Below, piece after piece: positions 1-6,955 of a stretch of 9,526 nucleotides of DNA (its first letter is position 1; the number at the start of each line of letters is the position of its first letter). The notes under the pieces are model-generated. The model had not been told where the DNA came from. It did not search any database and worked only from the letters and a program-made list of their open reading frames with translations. Position numbers and translations under genes: made by a program. Location: positions 1-9,526 of the forward strand of contig JAYWHK010000160.1 in NCBI GenBank assembly GCA_043777755.1, given 5' to 3'. This stretch comes from CANHEE01 sp043777755. GTDB lineage: Bacteria; Bacteroidota; Bacteroidia; Chitinophagales; Saprospiraceae.

Positions 1-82
1 AATTTTTTATTTTTATAAAAATTATAAAAAAATTATAAAATTTTAGTGTCAAAAAAAATTATGCCTAAAATTTCAAAAACTG

Positions 83-304
83 GAACATCGAGTTTACAAT
101 ATTATATGTAACCATATTTTTCAAGATGGAAATAAACGAACTGGTTTAGGTGCTGCTTTAATCTTTTTGAACTTAAATAATTTTGAGGTCAATCCAAAAT
201 TGGACGAATCTCTTGTTTATAATTTTACGATTGATGTTGCTTCTGGTAAATTAACCATTGACGAATGTCGCACTTAGTTTGCCGAAAATATCGTTGAAAT
301 TTAA
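83..304 (+). pseudogene. Decayed 3' half of a Doc/Fic-family (death-on-curing) toxin gene
   Basis: Reading from 83 in this frame gives a peptide with the Fic/Doc active-site motif HIFQDGNKRTG (from 113), then GAALIFLNLNNFEV and a tail SGKLTIDECRT. This follows the layout of phage P1 Doc: HxFxDxNKR, then a hydrophobic helix, then a short C-terminal helix. Doc-type toxins modify EF-Tu and are usually paired with a Phd-like antitoxin. The frame is broken by TAG at 275-277; reading continues as FAENIVEI to TAA at 302-304, so TAG probably replaced a TGG Trp codon by one base change. Upstream there is an in-frame TAG at 44-46 and no ATG, and the N-terminal half of the fold is missing. No antitoxin gene is visible to the left, where the first 60 bases are plain A+T-rich DNA. 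The family is clear from the motif; that it is dead follows from the missing start and the stop codon. Confidence 0.75.
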
Positions 305-310
305 TTTTTA

Positions 311-346
311 TCGCCGCAAAATCTGATTTTTTTGCGGCGATTTTTT
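311..346 (+). terminator. Rho-independent terminator after the Doc remnant
   Basis: An 11-bp perfect stem (TCGCCGCAAAA at 311-321 pairing with TTTTGCGGCGA at 330-340) has an 8-nt loop and is followed by six T residues (341-346). It sits 6 bases after the last stop of the toxin remnant and reads with it. On the opposite strand no clean T run follows the stem, so it is a poor candidate for terminating gltB transcription. Confidence 0.85.
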
Positions 347-357
347 ATTATCGAAAA

Positions 358-377
358 CGTATGGTTGAAACCATACG
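358..377. repeat. REP-like palindrome with TGAA centre, downstream of gltB
   Basis: CGTATGGTTGAAACCATACG is a perfect inverted repeat with 9-bp arms around GA (or 8-bp arms around a TGAA tetraloop). It is followed directly by CTACGGG, so the heptamer CGCTACG occurs at 376-382; this heptamer recurs in other hairpins of the window. The same architecture with different arm bases lies before amt (6956-6975). Short dispersed palindromes of this type resemble REP elements mobilised by RAYT transposases, but no such transposase is in the window. Confidence 0.7.
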
Positions 378-390
378 CTACGGGTCGGTC

Positions 391-403
391 GTCGCTATGC
401 GAC
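391..403. repeat. Short palindrome abutting the gltB stop codon
   Basis: GTCGC-TAT-GCGAC is a 5-bp stem with a 3-nt loop. Its last base (403) is immediately next to the gltB TAA (404-406). It is part of a dense cluster of short inverted repeats from 358 to about 473 that covers the gltB 3' end. Confidence 0.5.
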
Positions 404-3400
404 TTACAATGCAGTTGCCAGTATTTTCTTCGCTACGTTTGAAGTCTCTCCTTTGGAGAGATTTAGAGAGGTCAAAACCCGCTTATAATCTCTCGGCATC
501 ACTTTCGTAAACAACCTTTTGTAACTTTCCCATTCTGACAAAATCAACAAAGCCAATTTTGAACCTGTAAAACGGTAATGTTCTCTGACCATGCTGCGAA
601 TAGTATCGTCGTCGTCTGTGTTAGGTTGTTCAATATCAACGAGTTGTGTGTTGCAGTTGTCGCTAAATTTGCGGAAAGGGTCATAAACGTAAGCGATACC
701 GCCACTCATTCCTGCGGCAAAATTTTTACCTGTTTCGCCCAAAACCACAATGCGTCCGCCTGTCATGTATTCGCAACCGTGGTCGCCAATGCCTTCTACA
801 ACAGCATTTACACCTGAGTTTCTGACGGCAAAACGCTCGCCTGCCATGCCTTTGATATAAGCATTTCCCGAAGTTGCGCCATAAAAAGCAACGTTGCCAA
901 TGATGATATTTTTGCTTGCTTCAAACTTCGCTTCACGGTCAGGAACGACAATCAAAGTGCCGCCCGACAAACCTTTTCCAAAATAATCATTTGATTCGCC
1001 TTCGAGTGTGAATTGGATTCCTTTTGCGCCAAAAGCACCAAAACTCTGTCCTGCCGAACCTCTGAAACGATAATCTATAGTGCCTTCGGGCAAACCTTTT
1101 GCGCCATATTTTTTACTAATTTCGCTTGAAAGCATCGTGCCTACGGCTCTATCTGTATTTACGATTTTAAAAACACCAGACATTTGACTGCCATTTTTCA
1201 ACGCCAAATCAGCGTGTTCAATCAATTTTCTATCTAAAATATTGGCTACGCCGTGGTCTTGCGGAACACTTTTTATCAAACCTACATTTTCATTTTCATC
1301 TATCGCTTCTTTAAAAAGGATTGCGCTCAAATCCAAAGTTTTGTATTTCCAATTGTCTATGTTCTTTTTCAAACGCAACATTTCCACTTTTCCAACCATT
1401 TCATTAATCGTTCGGAAACCCAAACTCGCCATGATTTCTCTCAGGTCTTCCGCTAAAAAACGGAAAAAATTAATGACGTGTTCCACTTCGCCCGTAAAAC
1501 GGCTACGCAACTCAGGATCTTGTGTGGCGATACCAACAGGGCAAGTATTGACATGGCATTTTCGCATCATAATACAGCCTTGAACGACCAACGCTGCTGT
1601 CGCAACGCCCCATTCTTCTGCGCCCAAAAGCGTAGCAATCGCCAAATCACGACCTGTGCGAATCTGTCCGTCTGCCTGTAAAGTCACACGGTCACGAAGA
1701 CGATTTTTAACCAAAGTTTGGTGTGTTTCTGCCAAACCAAGCTCCCATGGAAGCCCTGCATGACGGATACTCGCCCAAGGACTTGCACCAGTTCCTCCAT
1801 CGAAACCGCTTATCAAAATATGGTCAGCGTGTGCCTTCGCAACGCCCGAAGCGATAACGCCTACACCAGCTTTTGATACCAATTTGACCGAAATACGGGC
1901 TTTTTCGTTGGCATTTTTAAGGTCAAAAATTAATTGCGCTAAGTCTTCAATCGAATAAATATCGTGGTGTGGCGGTGGCGAAATCAAGCCAACGCCTGGC
2001 GTACTGTGTCGCACTCGACCAATCCAATCATCAACTTTATGACCTGGTAATTGACCGCCTTCGCCAGGTTTTGCGCCTTGCGCCATTTTGATTTGCAACT
2101 CAGCGGCATTGACCAAATAATGACTCGTTACGCCAAAACGACCCGAAGCCACTTGTTTGATTGCCGAGCGTTCCCAATCGCCATTTTCTTTTTTATCAAA
2201 ACGAATTGGGTCTTCGCCGCCTTCGCCAGAGTTGCTTTTTCCGCCAATACGGTTCATTGCAATCGCCAAAGTAGAGTGCGCTTCGTGCGAAATCGAGCCA
2301 AAAGACATTGCGCCCGTAGCAAAACGTTTGAAAATATTTTCAACGGGTTCAACTTCTTCAATCGGAATGGCTTGACCTTTTCGGAAAGTCAGCAAACCAC
2401 GCAACGTAAAGGCTTGTTCGTTTTGATTATTGATGTTTTCAGCGTATTTTAGATAAGCATCTTTGTCATTTTTCCTTGCTGCCACTTGCAAATGATGTAT
2501 GCTAATGGGATTGAAAAGATGGCTTTCGCCTTTGCGTTTCCATTGAAAAATACCGCCCACTTCGAGTTGAGGATTAAGTGGATTTTGTTCTGGAAAAGCC
2601 AATTTATGACGGATTAAAGTTTCGGTAGCGATGTCGTCAAAACCTAAACCTTCGATGCGAGAGATTGCGCCCGTAAAGCATTTTTCAACCACATCAGAAC
2701 TCAATCCAAGTATCTCAAAAATCTGTGCGCCAGTGTAAGACTGTAAGGTAGAAATGCCAATTTTTGACATTACTTTTAACAAACCTTCGCCAACACCAGC
2801 TATAAAATTATCAATTAATGTATCTGTATTTGCTTGGCTATCAATGATATTTTTCTTTTTTAAATCATTAATTGTTGAAAAAGTCAAGTAAGGATTCACT
2901 GCGTTTGCGCCAAAACCAAAAAGCGTAGCGAAATGATGTGTTTCCCAAGCTGCACCCGTTTCTACGACAATGGAAACCTTGAATCGCAAACCTGCACGAA
3001 TCAAATGATGGTGGATTCGACCAACCGCCAAAAGCATCGGAATTGGCGAATGATAAGCGTTGGCGTTGCGGTCAGAAAGCACCAAAATATTCACGCCATT
3101 GTGAACATAATCTTCTGCAACGGCTTTGATGTGTTCGAGTGCTGCCTTCAAACGACCTTTTTGTGCATCAGCTTTAAAAATACAATCAATCGTAGCCGCT
3201 TTGAAGTTTTTATGAAAAATATCCTTGATTTTACTCAATTCGCAATTTTTCAAAATAGGATTTTCTAAATGTATAAATTTCGCTAAATCAGCGTTTTTTG
3301 CTAAAATATTACCCGAACCGCCCAGTTTTGCAAAAAGCGACATTACACTGCGTTCTCTGATTGGGTCAATTGGCGGATTGGTTACTTGAGCAAAAAGCTG

Positions 3401-5038
3401 CTTGAAATAATTGGCTAAATGTTGCGCTTGATTCGACAAACAAGCCAGCGGAATATCCGTTCCCATCGAGCCAATAGGTTCGTGAGCATCACGGCTCAAA
3501 GGCGCAATCATCAACGCCAAATCTTCTTTTGAAAAACCATGCAATTGTTGGCGACGAACCAATAATTTTTCATCAATTTCAATTGGATTAGGTTGATTTT
3601 CAGGCAATTCTGCCAAGGTAATTCGATTTTCATCTAACCAATCTTTGTAATTGGCATTGTTACAAACGATTCGTTTTACCTCTTCGTCGGCAACAATTCG
3701 ATGTGCATCTAAATCAGCTACCAAAATACGACCAGGTTGCAAACGACCTTTTTGTACGATTTTGGATTGATCTAAAGGAATCACACCAGCTTCGGAAGCA
3801 ACCACCAAAACATTGTCTTCGGTCAAAGCATAACGAGATGGGCGCAAACCGTTTCTATCCAAAGTCGCACCGACCAAAACGCCATCAGTAAAACACATAG
3901 AAGCGGGCCCGTCCCAAGGTTCCATGAGGTTAGAATGATATTCGTAAAAAGCCCGTTTGTCGGGAGTCATTTTTGTATCTTCTTCCCATGCTTCGGGAAT
4001 CATCATCATCAAAGCGTGTGGTAAAGAGCGACCACTCAACACTAAAAACTCAAGAACATTGTCAAAATTTCCGCTGTCAGAAAGGGCGTGACCGCAAATA
4101 GGCATCAGCTTTTCTAATTCGTCTTTTGTGAAAAAATTCGTAGAAAACAAACGCTCTTTTGCCTTAAACCAATTGACATTTCCAGTGATGGTATTTATCT
4201 CGCCATTGTGAGCGATATAGCGAAAAGGTTGTGCCAATTTCCACTTCGGAACAGTATTGGTAGAGAAGCGACTATGTACCGTAGCAATCGCCGAACTTAT
4301 CGTAACATCTTGTAAATCAAGGAAGTAGTTGCGTAATTGAATGGCACGAAGTTGTCCTTTATAGATGATGGTTTTGTAAGAAAACGAGCAGATGTAAAAC
4401 TCATCAGCTGTCTGTGGAAAGGTTGCTGTAACGTGATGATGCGTGAATTTTCGCAACACAAAAAGGCGGCGTTCTAAGGCAACTTGGCTCAAAGATTCAT
4501 CTTTTGGTTTTACAAAAATTTGCTCAATATGCGGTTCAACTGCCAATGCACCTGCGCCTAAATCCGACCTGTCTTTTGGCACATTTCGATAGCCCAACAA
4601 CTCAAAACCCAATTCATCAATGTAATCATTGAATAAAATACGACACTCTTTGCGAAGGCTTTTGTCTTTTGGAAAAAAGACCATTCCAACGCCATATTTG
4701 CCAAAATCAGGCAATGAAAAACCCAATTCTGAACATTTTTTACTTAAAAAATCGTGAGGAACTTGAATCGTAATTCCTGCGCCATCGCCTGTATTTTCTT
4801 CGCAACCGCAAGCGCCACGATGCTCCATGTTTTCCAACATCGTCAAGGCGTTGTCAATAATCGAGTGCGATTTTATGCCGTTGAGGTTGGCGATAAAGCC
4901 AGTGCCGCAAGCGTCAGATTCAGCTTGAGGGACGTATAGAGAAGCCCTTCCTAAATCCTCCCCAGAATGGGAGGACTTACCAGCGTAGTGTTTTAGCGTA
5001 GAAGCTTGTTTTTTACTAAAATGTGATGCAATTGCCAT
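404..5038 (-). CDS. gltB: Glutamate synthase (GOGAT) large subunit, NAD(P)H type
   Basis: Cytoplasmic glutamate synthase alpha subunit; it converts L-glutamine plus 2-oxoglutarate to two L-glutamate. Domains in order: a 43-residue propeptide; a class-II amidotransferase domain (about 44-440) with nucleophile Cys44 in ACGTGFIANLNG, then HRGACGCEENTGDGAG, RFSTNT and HNGEIN (His277); a central domain (about 490-800, GSMGTD near 525); an FMN/synthase domain (about 860-1230, with ATGAMSFGSISHEAH, PGEGGQLPGHK and SPPPHHDIYSIEDLAQ); a [3Fe-4S] site at Cys1155, Cys1161 and Cys1166; and a C-terminal GXGXG beta-helix (about 1265-1500). The length of 1544 is normal for the family. Between GEGGEDP and SAIKQVASGRFGV there are only about 12 residues, so the long loop of ferredoxin-dependent enzymes is absent and a GltD partner is expected. 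gltD is not downstream. The ATG at 5038 is the only Met codon before Cys44. Residues 13-33 and about 1522-1533 are encoded by repeat DNA. It is divergent from the porin and amt genes. Confidence 0.97.
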   Translation of the reverse strand: MAIASHFSKKQASTLKHYAGKSSHSGEDLGRASLYVPQAESDACGTGFIANLNGIKSHSIIDNALTMLENMEHRGACGCEENTGDGAGITIQVPHDFLSKKCSELGFSLPDFGKYGVGMVFFPKDKSLRKECRILFNDYIDELGFELLGYRNVPKDRSDLGAGALAVEPHIEQIFVKPKDESLSQVALERRLFVLRKFTHHHVTATFPQTADEFYICSFSYKTIIYKGQLRAIQLRNYFLDLQDVTISSAIATVHSRFSTNTVPKWKLAQPFRYIAHNGEINTITGNVNWFKAKERLFSTNFFTKDELEKLMPICGHALSDSGNFDNVLEFLVLSGRSLPHALMMMIPEAWEEDTKMTPDKRAFYEYHSNLMEPWDGPASMCFTDGVLVGATLDRNGLRPSRYALTEDNVLVVASEAGVIPLDQSKIVQKGRLQPGRILVADLDAHRIVADEEVKRIVCNNANYKDWLDENRITLAELPENQPNPIEIDEKLLVRRQQLHGFSKEDLALMIAPLSRDAHEPIGSMGTDIPLACLSNQAQHLANYFKQLFAQVTNPPIDPIRERSVMSLFAKLGGSGNILAKNADLAKFIHLENPILKNCELSKIKDIFHKNFKAATIDCIFKADAQKGRLKAALEHIKAVAEDYVHNGVNILVLSDRNANAYHSPIPMLLAVGRIHHHLIRAGLRFKVSIVVETGAAWETHHFATLFGFGANAVNPYLTFSTINDLKKKNIIDSQANTDTLIDNFIAGVGEGLLKVMSKIGISTLQSYTGAQIFEILGLSSDVVEKCFTGAISRIEGLGFDDIATETLIRHKLAFPEQNPLNPQLEVGGIFQWKRKGESHLFNPISIHHLQVAARKNDKDAYLKYAENINNQNEQAFTLRGLLTFRKGQAIPIEEVEPVENIFKRFATGAMSFGSISHEAHSTLAIAMNRIGGKSNSGEGGEDPIRFDKKENGDWERSAIKQVASGRFGVTSHYLVNAAELQIKMAQGAKPGEGGQLPGHKVDDWIGRVRHSTPGVGLISPPPHHDIYSIEDLAQLIFDLKNANEKARISVKLVSKAGVGVIASGVAKAHADHILISGFDGGTGASPWASIRHAGLPWELGLAETHQTLVKNRLRDRVTLQADGQIRTGRDLAIATLLGAEEWGVATAALVVQGCIMMRKCHVNTCPVGIATQDPELRSRFTGEVEHVINFFRFLAEDLREIMASLGFRTINEMVGKVEMLRLKKNIDNWKYKTLDLSAILFKEAIDENENVGLIKSVPQDHGVANILDRKLIEHADLALKNGSQMSGVFKIVNTDRAVGTMLSSEISKKYGAKGLPEGTIDYRFRGSAGQSFGAFGAKGIQFTLEGESNDYFGKGLSGGTLIVVPDREAKFEASKNIIIGNVAFYGATSGNAYIKGMAGERFAVRNSGVNAVVEGIGDHGCEYMTGGRIVVLGETGKNFAAGMSGGIAYVYDPFRKFSDNCNTQLVDIEQPNTDDDDTIRSMVREHYRFTGSKLALLILSEWESYKRLFTKVMPRDYKRVLTSLNLSKGETSNVAKKILATAL
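442..471 (+). repeat. AAGTC...ATTTAG palindromic repeat, copy in the gltB 3' coding end
   Basis: The plus strand reads AAGTCTCTCC-TTT-GGAGAGATTTAGAGAGG. TCTCTCC (445-451) pairs with GGAGAGA (455-461) around a TTT loop, followed by ATTTAG and a purine-rich end. A second copy of the same design, in the opposite orientation, lies in the gltB 5' coding end (4945-4980). In gltB, whose coding strand is the complement, this stretch encodes about residues 1522-1533 (TSLNLSKGETS). Confidence 0.65.
4945..4980 (-). repeat. AAGTC...ATTTAG palindromic repeat, copy in the gltB propeptide region
   Basis: Read on the minus strand this is GTAAGTCCTCCC-ATTCTG-GGGAGGATTTAGGAAGGG. TCCTCCC (complement of 4969-4975) pairs with GGGAGGA (complement of 4956-4962), followed by ATTTAGGAAGGG. 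It aligns with the copy at 442-471 through AAGTC, a pyrimidine arm ending CC, GG plus a purine arm, and ATTTAG. It encodes GKSSHSGEDLGRAS, residues 20-33 of GltB, inside the stretch expected to be removed when Cys44 becomes the mature N-terminus. Confidence 0.7.
4984..4996 (-). repeat. 13-nt module CTAAAACACTACG (copy 1, in gltB)
   Basis: The minus strand reads CTAAAACACTACG, an exact match to 6725-6737 beside the large palindrome after the porin gene. It directly precedes the AAGTC...ATTTAG repeat on the gltB coding strand and encodes LKHY (residues 15-18). The nearby GCGTA/TACGC motifs at 4997-5000 belong to the same vocabulary of short modules seen elsewhere in the window. Confidence 0.45.
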
Positions 5039-5153
5039 ATCTAAAAAATAAAATTTTTTTAAAAAGATGTAATCGAAATATAATATGGTTGCTATACCTT
5101 GAAAATGTGTACTTTAAGTGGCTGGGCTATGCTAAATATAGTGGTTTATTTTG

Positions 5154-5184
5154 CAAAGATATGTTTATATATTATAAAATGCAA
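5154..5184 (-). promoter_or_regulatory. Bacteroidota-type promoter candidate for gltB
   Basis: On the minus strand, TTG (complement of 5182-5184) is followed after 20 bases by TATCTTTG (complement of 5154-5161). This matches the Bacteroidota primary sigma pattern TTG/TTTG-N17-23-TAnnTTTG. Transcription would begin near 5147, leaving a leader of about 110 bases before the gltB ATG. Confidence 0.6.
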
Positions 5185-5469
5185 GTTTTTAAATTAAATA
5201 CAATGCTATATTTTTTATTTTTTATTTTATAAGAAATTAAAAAATATCATAAGCCTTATATGTGAAATAAAATTTTTTATACGACTGTCTTTTTTTTACC
5301 ATATTTTATTTTGTTAAAATTAGGACTACTGAATGATGTTTTGAAAATGAGAAACCAAAAGGTTATATACAATAAAATTTTGCCTTATTCCATTTTTCTA
5401 TATTTTATATAATTTTTATTCCAAAAATATTTTATTTTTAATTTTTTTATTCAAAAATTAAAAATTTTA

Positions 5470-5501
5470 TTTTTTACACATTCCAAATAAATATAATTTT
5501 G
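5470..5501 (+). promoter_or_regulatory. Weak Bacteroidota-type promoter candidate for the porin gene
   Basis: TAATTTTG at 5494-5501 fits the -7 consensus TAnnTTTG and is followed by C, as is the amt promoter. At the matching distance upstream (20-base spacer) the sequence is TTTT (5470-5473) rather than TTTG, so only one of the two boxes is good. It would give a leader of about 120 bases. Confidence 0.4.
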
Positions 5502-5629
5502 CATCAAATTATTCTTAAAAATAGTAAAAATCAATTTTTTGATTCCATTTTTAATATTTTTAAAAGTAATTTGCCAAACCAAATAAATAACCTAAAAATT
5601 TATTCATTCACACTTTAATTATTTTTTTT

Positions 5630-6676
5630 ATGAAAAAAAATGTACTTATTATGATTGTTTCCTTAATGGTTACAAATTTGAGTTTTGGACAAGATGTAGT
5701 TCAATCAGAAGAAAAAAAATCGCTTGTCGTGAGTGGCTTTGCAGATGTGTATTATCAGTATGCGTTGAAAAAAACGGCAACGCCAACAAGTTTTACAGAA
5801 CAGCCAAATTCTTTTACGCTCGGTATGGCAAGTGTAAAATTAGAAAAAACAGTCAAAAATGTAGGTTTAGTAGCTGATTTAGGTTGGGGACCTCGTGCCG
5901 AAAATGCAAACGGTAGTATAGGTACTTCGTTGGCTTCTATCAAGCAATTGTATTTGACCTATTCGCCGAGCGAAAAATTGAAATTTACGTTTGGAAATTT
6001 CTTCACTTTTGTTGGTTATGAAGTCGTTGATGCGCCCATGAATAGCAACTATAGTATGTCTTATGGTTTTTCAAAAGGACCTTTTTTTCATACGGGTTTG
6101 AAAGCAGATTACGTTTTTAATGAAAATTGGTCTGCGCTACTTGGTGTTTTTGACGAAACAGATAAGAAATTTGACATTGATGGCCCTCGAAATGTTGGCG
6201 GACAAATTACTTACAGCAAAGGTAAAGTCAAAATTTTGGCAGCTTATTTGGCGGGTAAAGTTTCTGAAGACAGCACGGGTTTGGTAAATCAACAAGGCGA
6301 TTTGACGGCTACTTTTCAAGCAAACGACAAGTGTTTGTTGGCTTTGAATGTTTCTAAAAAATTCTATTTGCGAGAAAATACAGCGACGAGTTCTTGGACA
6401 ACTCTTGCTGCATATCAAAACTATGCCTTTAATGACAAATTTTCTTTGGCATTGCGAGAAGAAGTATTTTTAGACAATCATGGCGAAGCCTTAGGCACAA
6501 GCGATAATTCCATTTTTGCAGCAACACTCAGTGGAATCTATAAAATTAACGACTTAAAACTGATTACAGAGTTTCGTTTAGACCATTCTAACAAAAATTC
6601 ATTCCAAGATAGCCGAAAAAATACAGCTACCAATCAATTGCCAGTATTTTTGTTTGCAGCGGTGTATGCGTTTTAG
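5630..6676 (+). CDS. Outer-membrane beta-barrel porin, BBP2 (OmpL-like) type
   Basis: A 348-residue protein with a type I signal peptide (Lys-Lys then a hydrophobic core, ending NLSFG-Q, likely cleaved after Gly20). The mature part alternates aromatic beta-strand motifs, such as GFADVYYQY, KQLYLTYSP, KLKFTFGNFFTFVGYEV and GPFFHTGLKADYVF, and ends in the aromatic residue of VYAF, as outer-membrane barrels do. The FGxFxxxxGYEV...NYSxSYxFxxGPFFHTGxKxxY pattern is what I associate with the putative beta-barrel porin-2 family. Its likely role is diffusion of small solutes across the outer membrane. Its position upstream of amt and divergent from gltB suggests a link to nitrogen uptake, which is inference; no substrate can be read from the sequence. 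The start at 5630 is set by the signal peptide; no Shine-Dalgarno is present. The last codons (GCG TTT TAG) lie in a 62-bp palindrome. Confidence 0.85.
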   Translation: MKKNVLIMIVSLMVTNLSFGQDVVQSEEKKSLVVSGFADVYYQYALKKTATPTSFTEQPNSFTLGMASVKLEKTVKNVGLVADLGWGPRAENANGSIGTSLASIKQLYLTYSPSEKLKFTFGNFFTFVGYEVVDAPMNSNYSMSYGFSKGPFFHTGLKADYVFNENWSALLGVFDETDKKFDIDGPRNVGGQITYSKGKVKILAAYLAGKVSEDSTGLVNQQGDLTATFQANDKCLLALNVSKKFYLRENTATSSWTTLAAYQNYAFNDKFSLALREEVFLDNHGEALGTSDNSIFAATLSGIYKINDLKLITEFRLDHSNKNSFQDSRKNTATNQLPVFLFAAVYAF

Positions 6677-6731
6677 TATTTTTTCCGTAGCGTTGGCATT
6701 AATGCCAACGCTACGGAAAAAATACTAAAAC
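6670..6731. repeat. 62-bp perfect palindrome overlapping the porin stop codon
   Basis: Bases 6670-6700 are the exact reverse complement of 6701-6731: 31-bp arms with no spacer, centred on CATTAATG. The inner part is CCGTAGCGTTGGCATT/AATGCCAACGCTACGG; the outer part is A/T-rich (TTTTAGTATTTTTT and its complement). The left arm includes the last base of the porin Ala codon, the Phe codon and the TAG stop. In RNA it would form a very stable hairpin, but it is not a standard terminator because A residues, not U residues, end the 3' arm. It resembles a REP/BIME-type element and may protect the porin mRNA 3' end or reduce read-through into amt. Confidence 0.9.
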
Positions 6732-6756
6732 ACTACGGAAAAAAAATACTACAAAA
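6711..6756 (+). repeat. Two direct repeats CTACGG-A(n)-TACT-A-rich beside the palindrome
   Basis: Unit 1 (6711-6732) is CTACGG, six A, TACT, AAAACA; unit 2 (6733-6756) is CTACGG, eight A, TACT, ACAAAA. The second unit looks like a slipped or duplicated copy of the right arm of the palindrome. The junction forms the 13-nt module CTAAAACACTACG (6725-6737), also found in gltB. Confidence 0.6.
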
Positions 6757-6859
6757 TTACCACTATTTAATTTGGCAATTCTTTTTTTTAAAAATTATAA
6801 TTTTTATATTTCAAAAATTATAAAATTTTACACTTATTTTTCTGAAAAATGATTTTTTA

Positions 6860-6891
6860 TTTGATTGGTATTCTATTTAGTCGTAATTTTG
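6860..6891 (+). promoter_or_regulatory. Bacteroidota-type promoter candidate for amt
   Basis: TTTG (6860-6863), a 20-base spacer, and TAATTTTG (6884-6891) match the Bacteroidota primary promoter pattern at both boxes. Transcription would begin near 6898, giving a leader of about 93 bases that contains the hairpin at 6956-6975. The spacer length equals that of the gltB promoter candidate. It suggests amt can be transcribed independently of the porin gene. The rest of the porin-amt gap (6757-6859) is plain A+T-rich DNA. Confidence 0.65.
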
Positions 6892-6955
6892 CTAATAATT
6901 ATTCTATTTTTTTATTAAAAAATTACTTTTTATTCTTTTTTGTTTTTTAAACCTT

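Larger units (their letters stand above)
5039..5629. other. A+T-rich divergent intergenic region between gltB and the porin gene
   Basis: This 591-base stretch contains no convincing gene: in all frames it is dominated by A/T runs and short stops. It carries the gltB promoter candidate (5154-5184, minus) and a weaker porin promoter candidate (5470-5501, plus). The implied leaders are about 110 and 120 bases. No riboswitch-like structure or clear operator palindrome is visible. Confidence 0.7.

Noticed and set aside
29..45. 17-base identity AAAATTATAAAATTTTA shared with 6814-6830
   Set aside because: Pure A/T low-complexity sequence in an A+T-rich genome; expected by chance.
1242..1583. Plus-strand open frames inside gltB (also around 2051-2452 and 2933-3268)
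   Set aside because: They are shadows of the minus-strand gltB frame; their translations lack recognisable domains and gltB is continuous through them.
2924..2930. CGTAGCG module inside gltB coding sequence
   Set aside because: It encodes conserved residues of the central domain and is not in a hairpin; a chance heptamer.
5023..5232. Plus-strand 69-codon frame at the start of the intergenic region
   Set aside because: Composition is that of untranslated A/T-rich DNA, it overlaps the gltB start and covers the gltB promoter candidate; no homology-like features.
5387..5552. Repeated ATTCCATTTTT at 5387-5397 and 5542-5552 in the gltB-porin intergenic region
   Set aside because: An 11-base match in biased sequence with no extended or symmetric structure; too weak to call an operator or repeat.
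6670..6731. Considered as a rho-independent terminator for the porin gene
   Set aside because: The 3' arm ends in A residues and no U tract follows, so it is described as a palindromic repeat instead.
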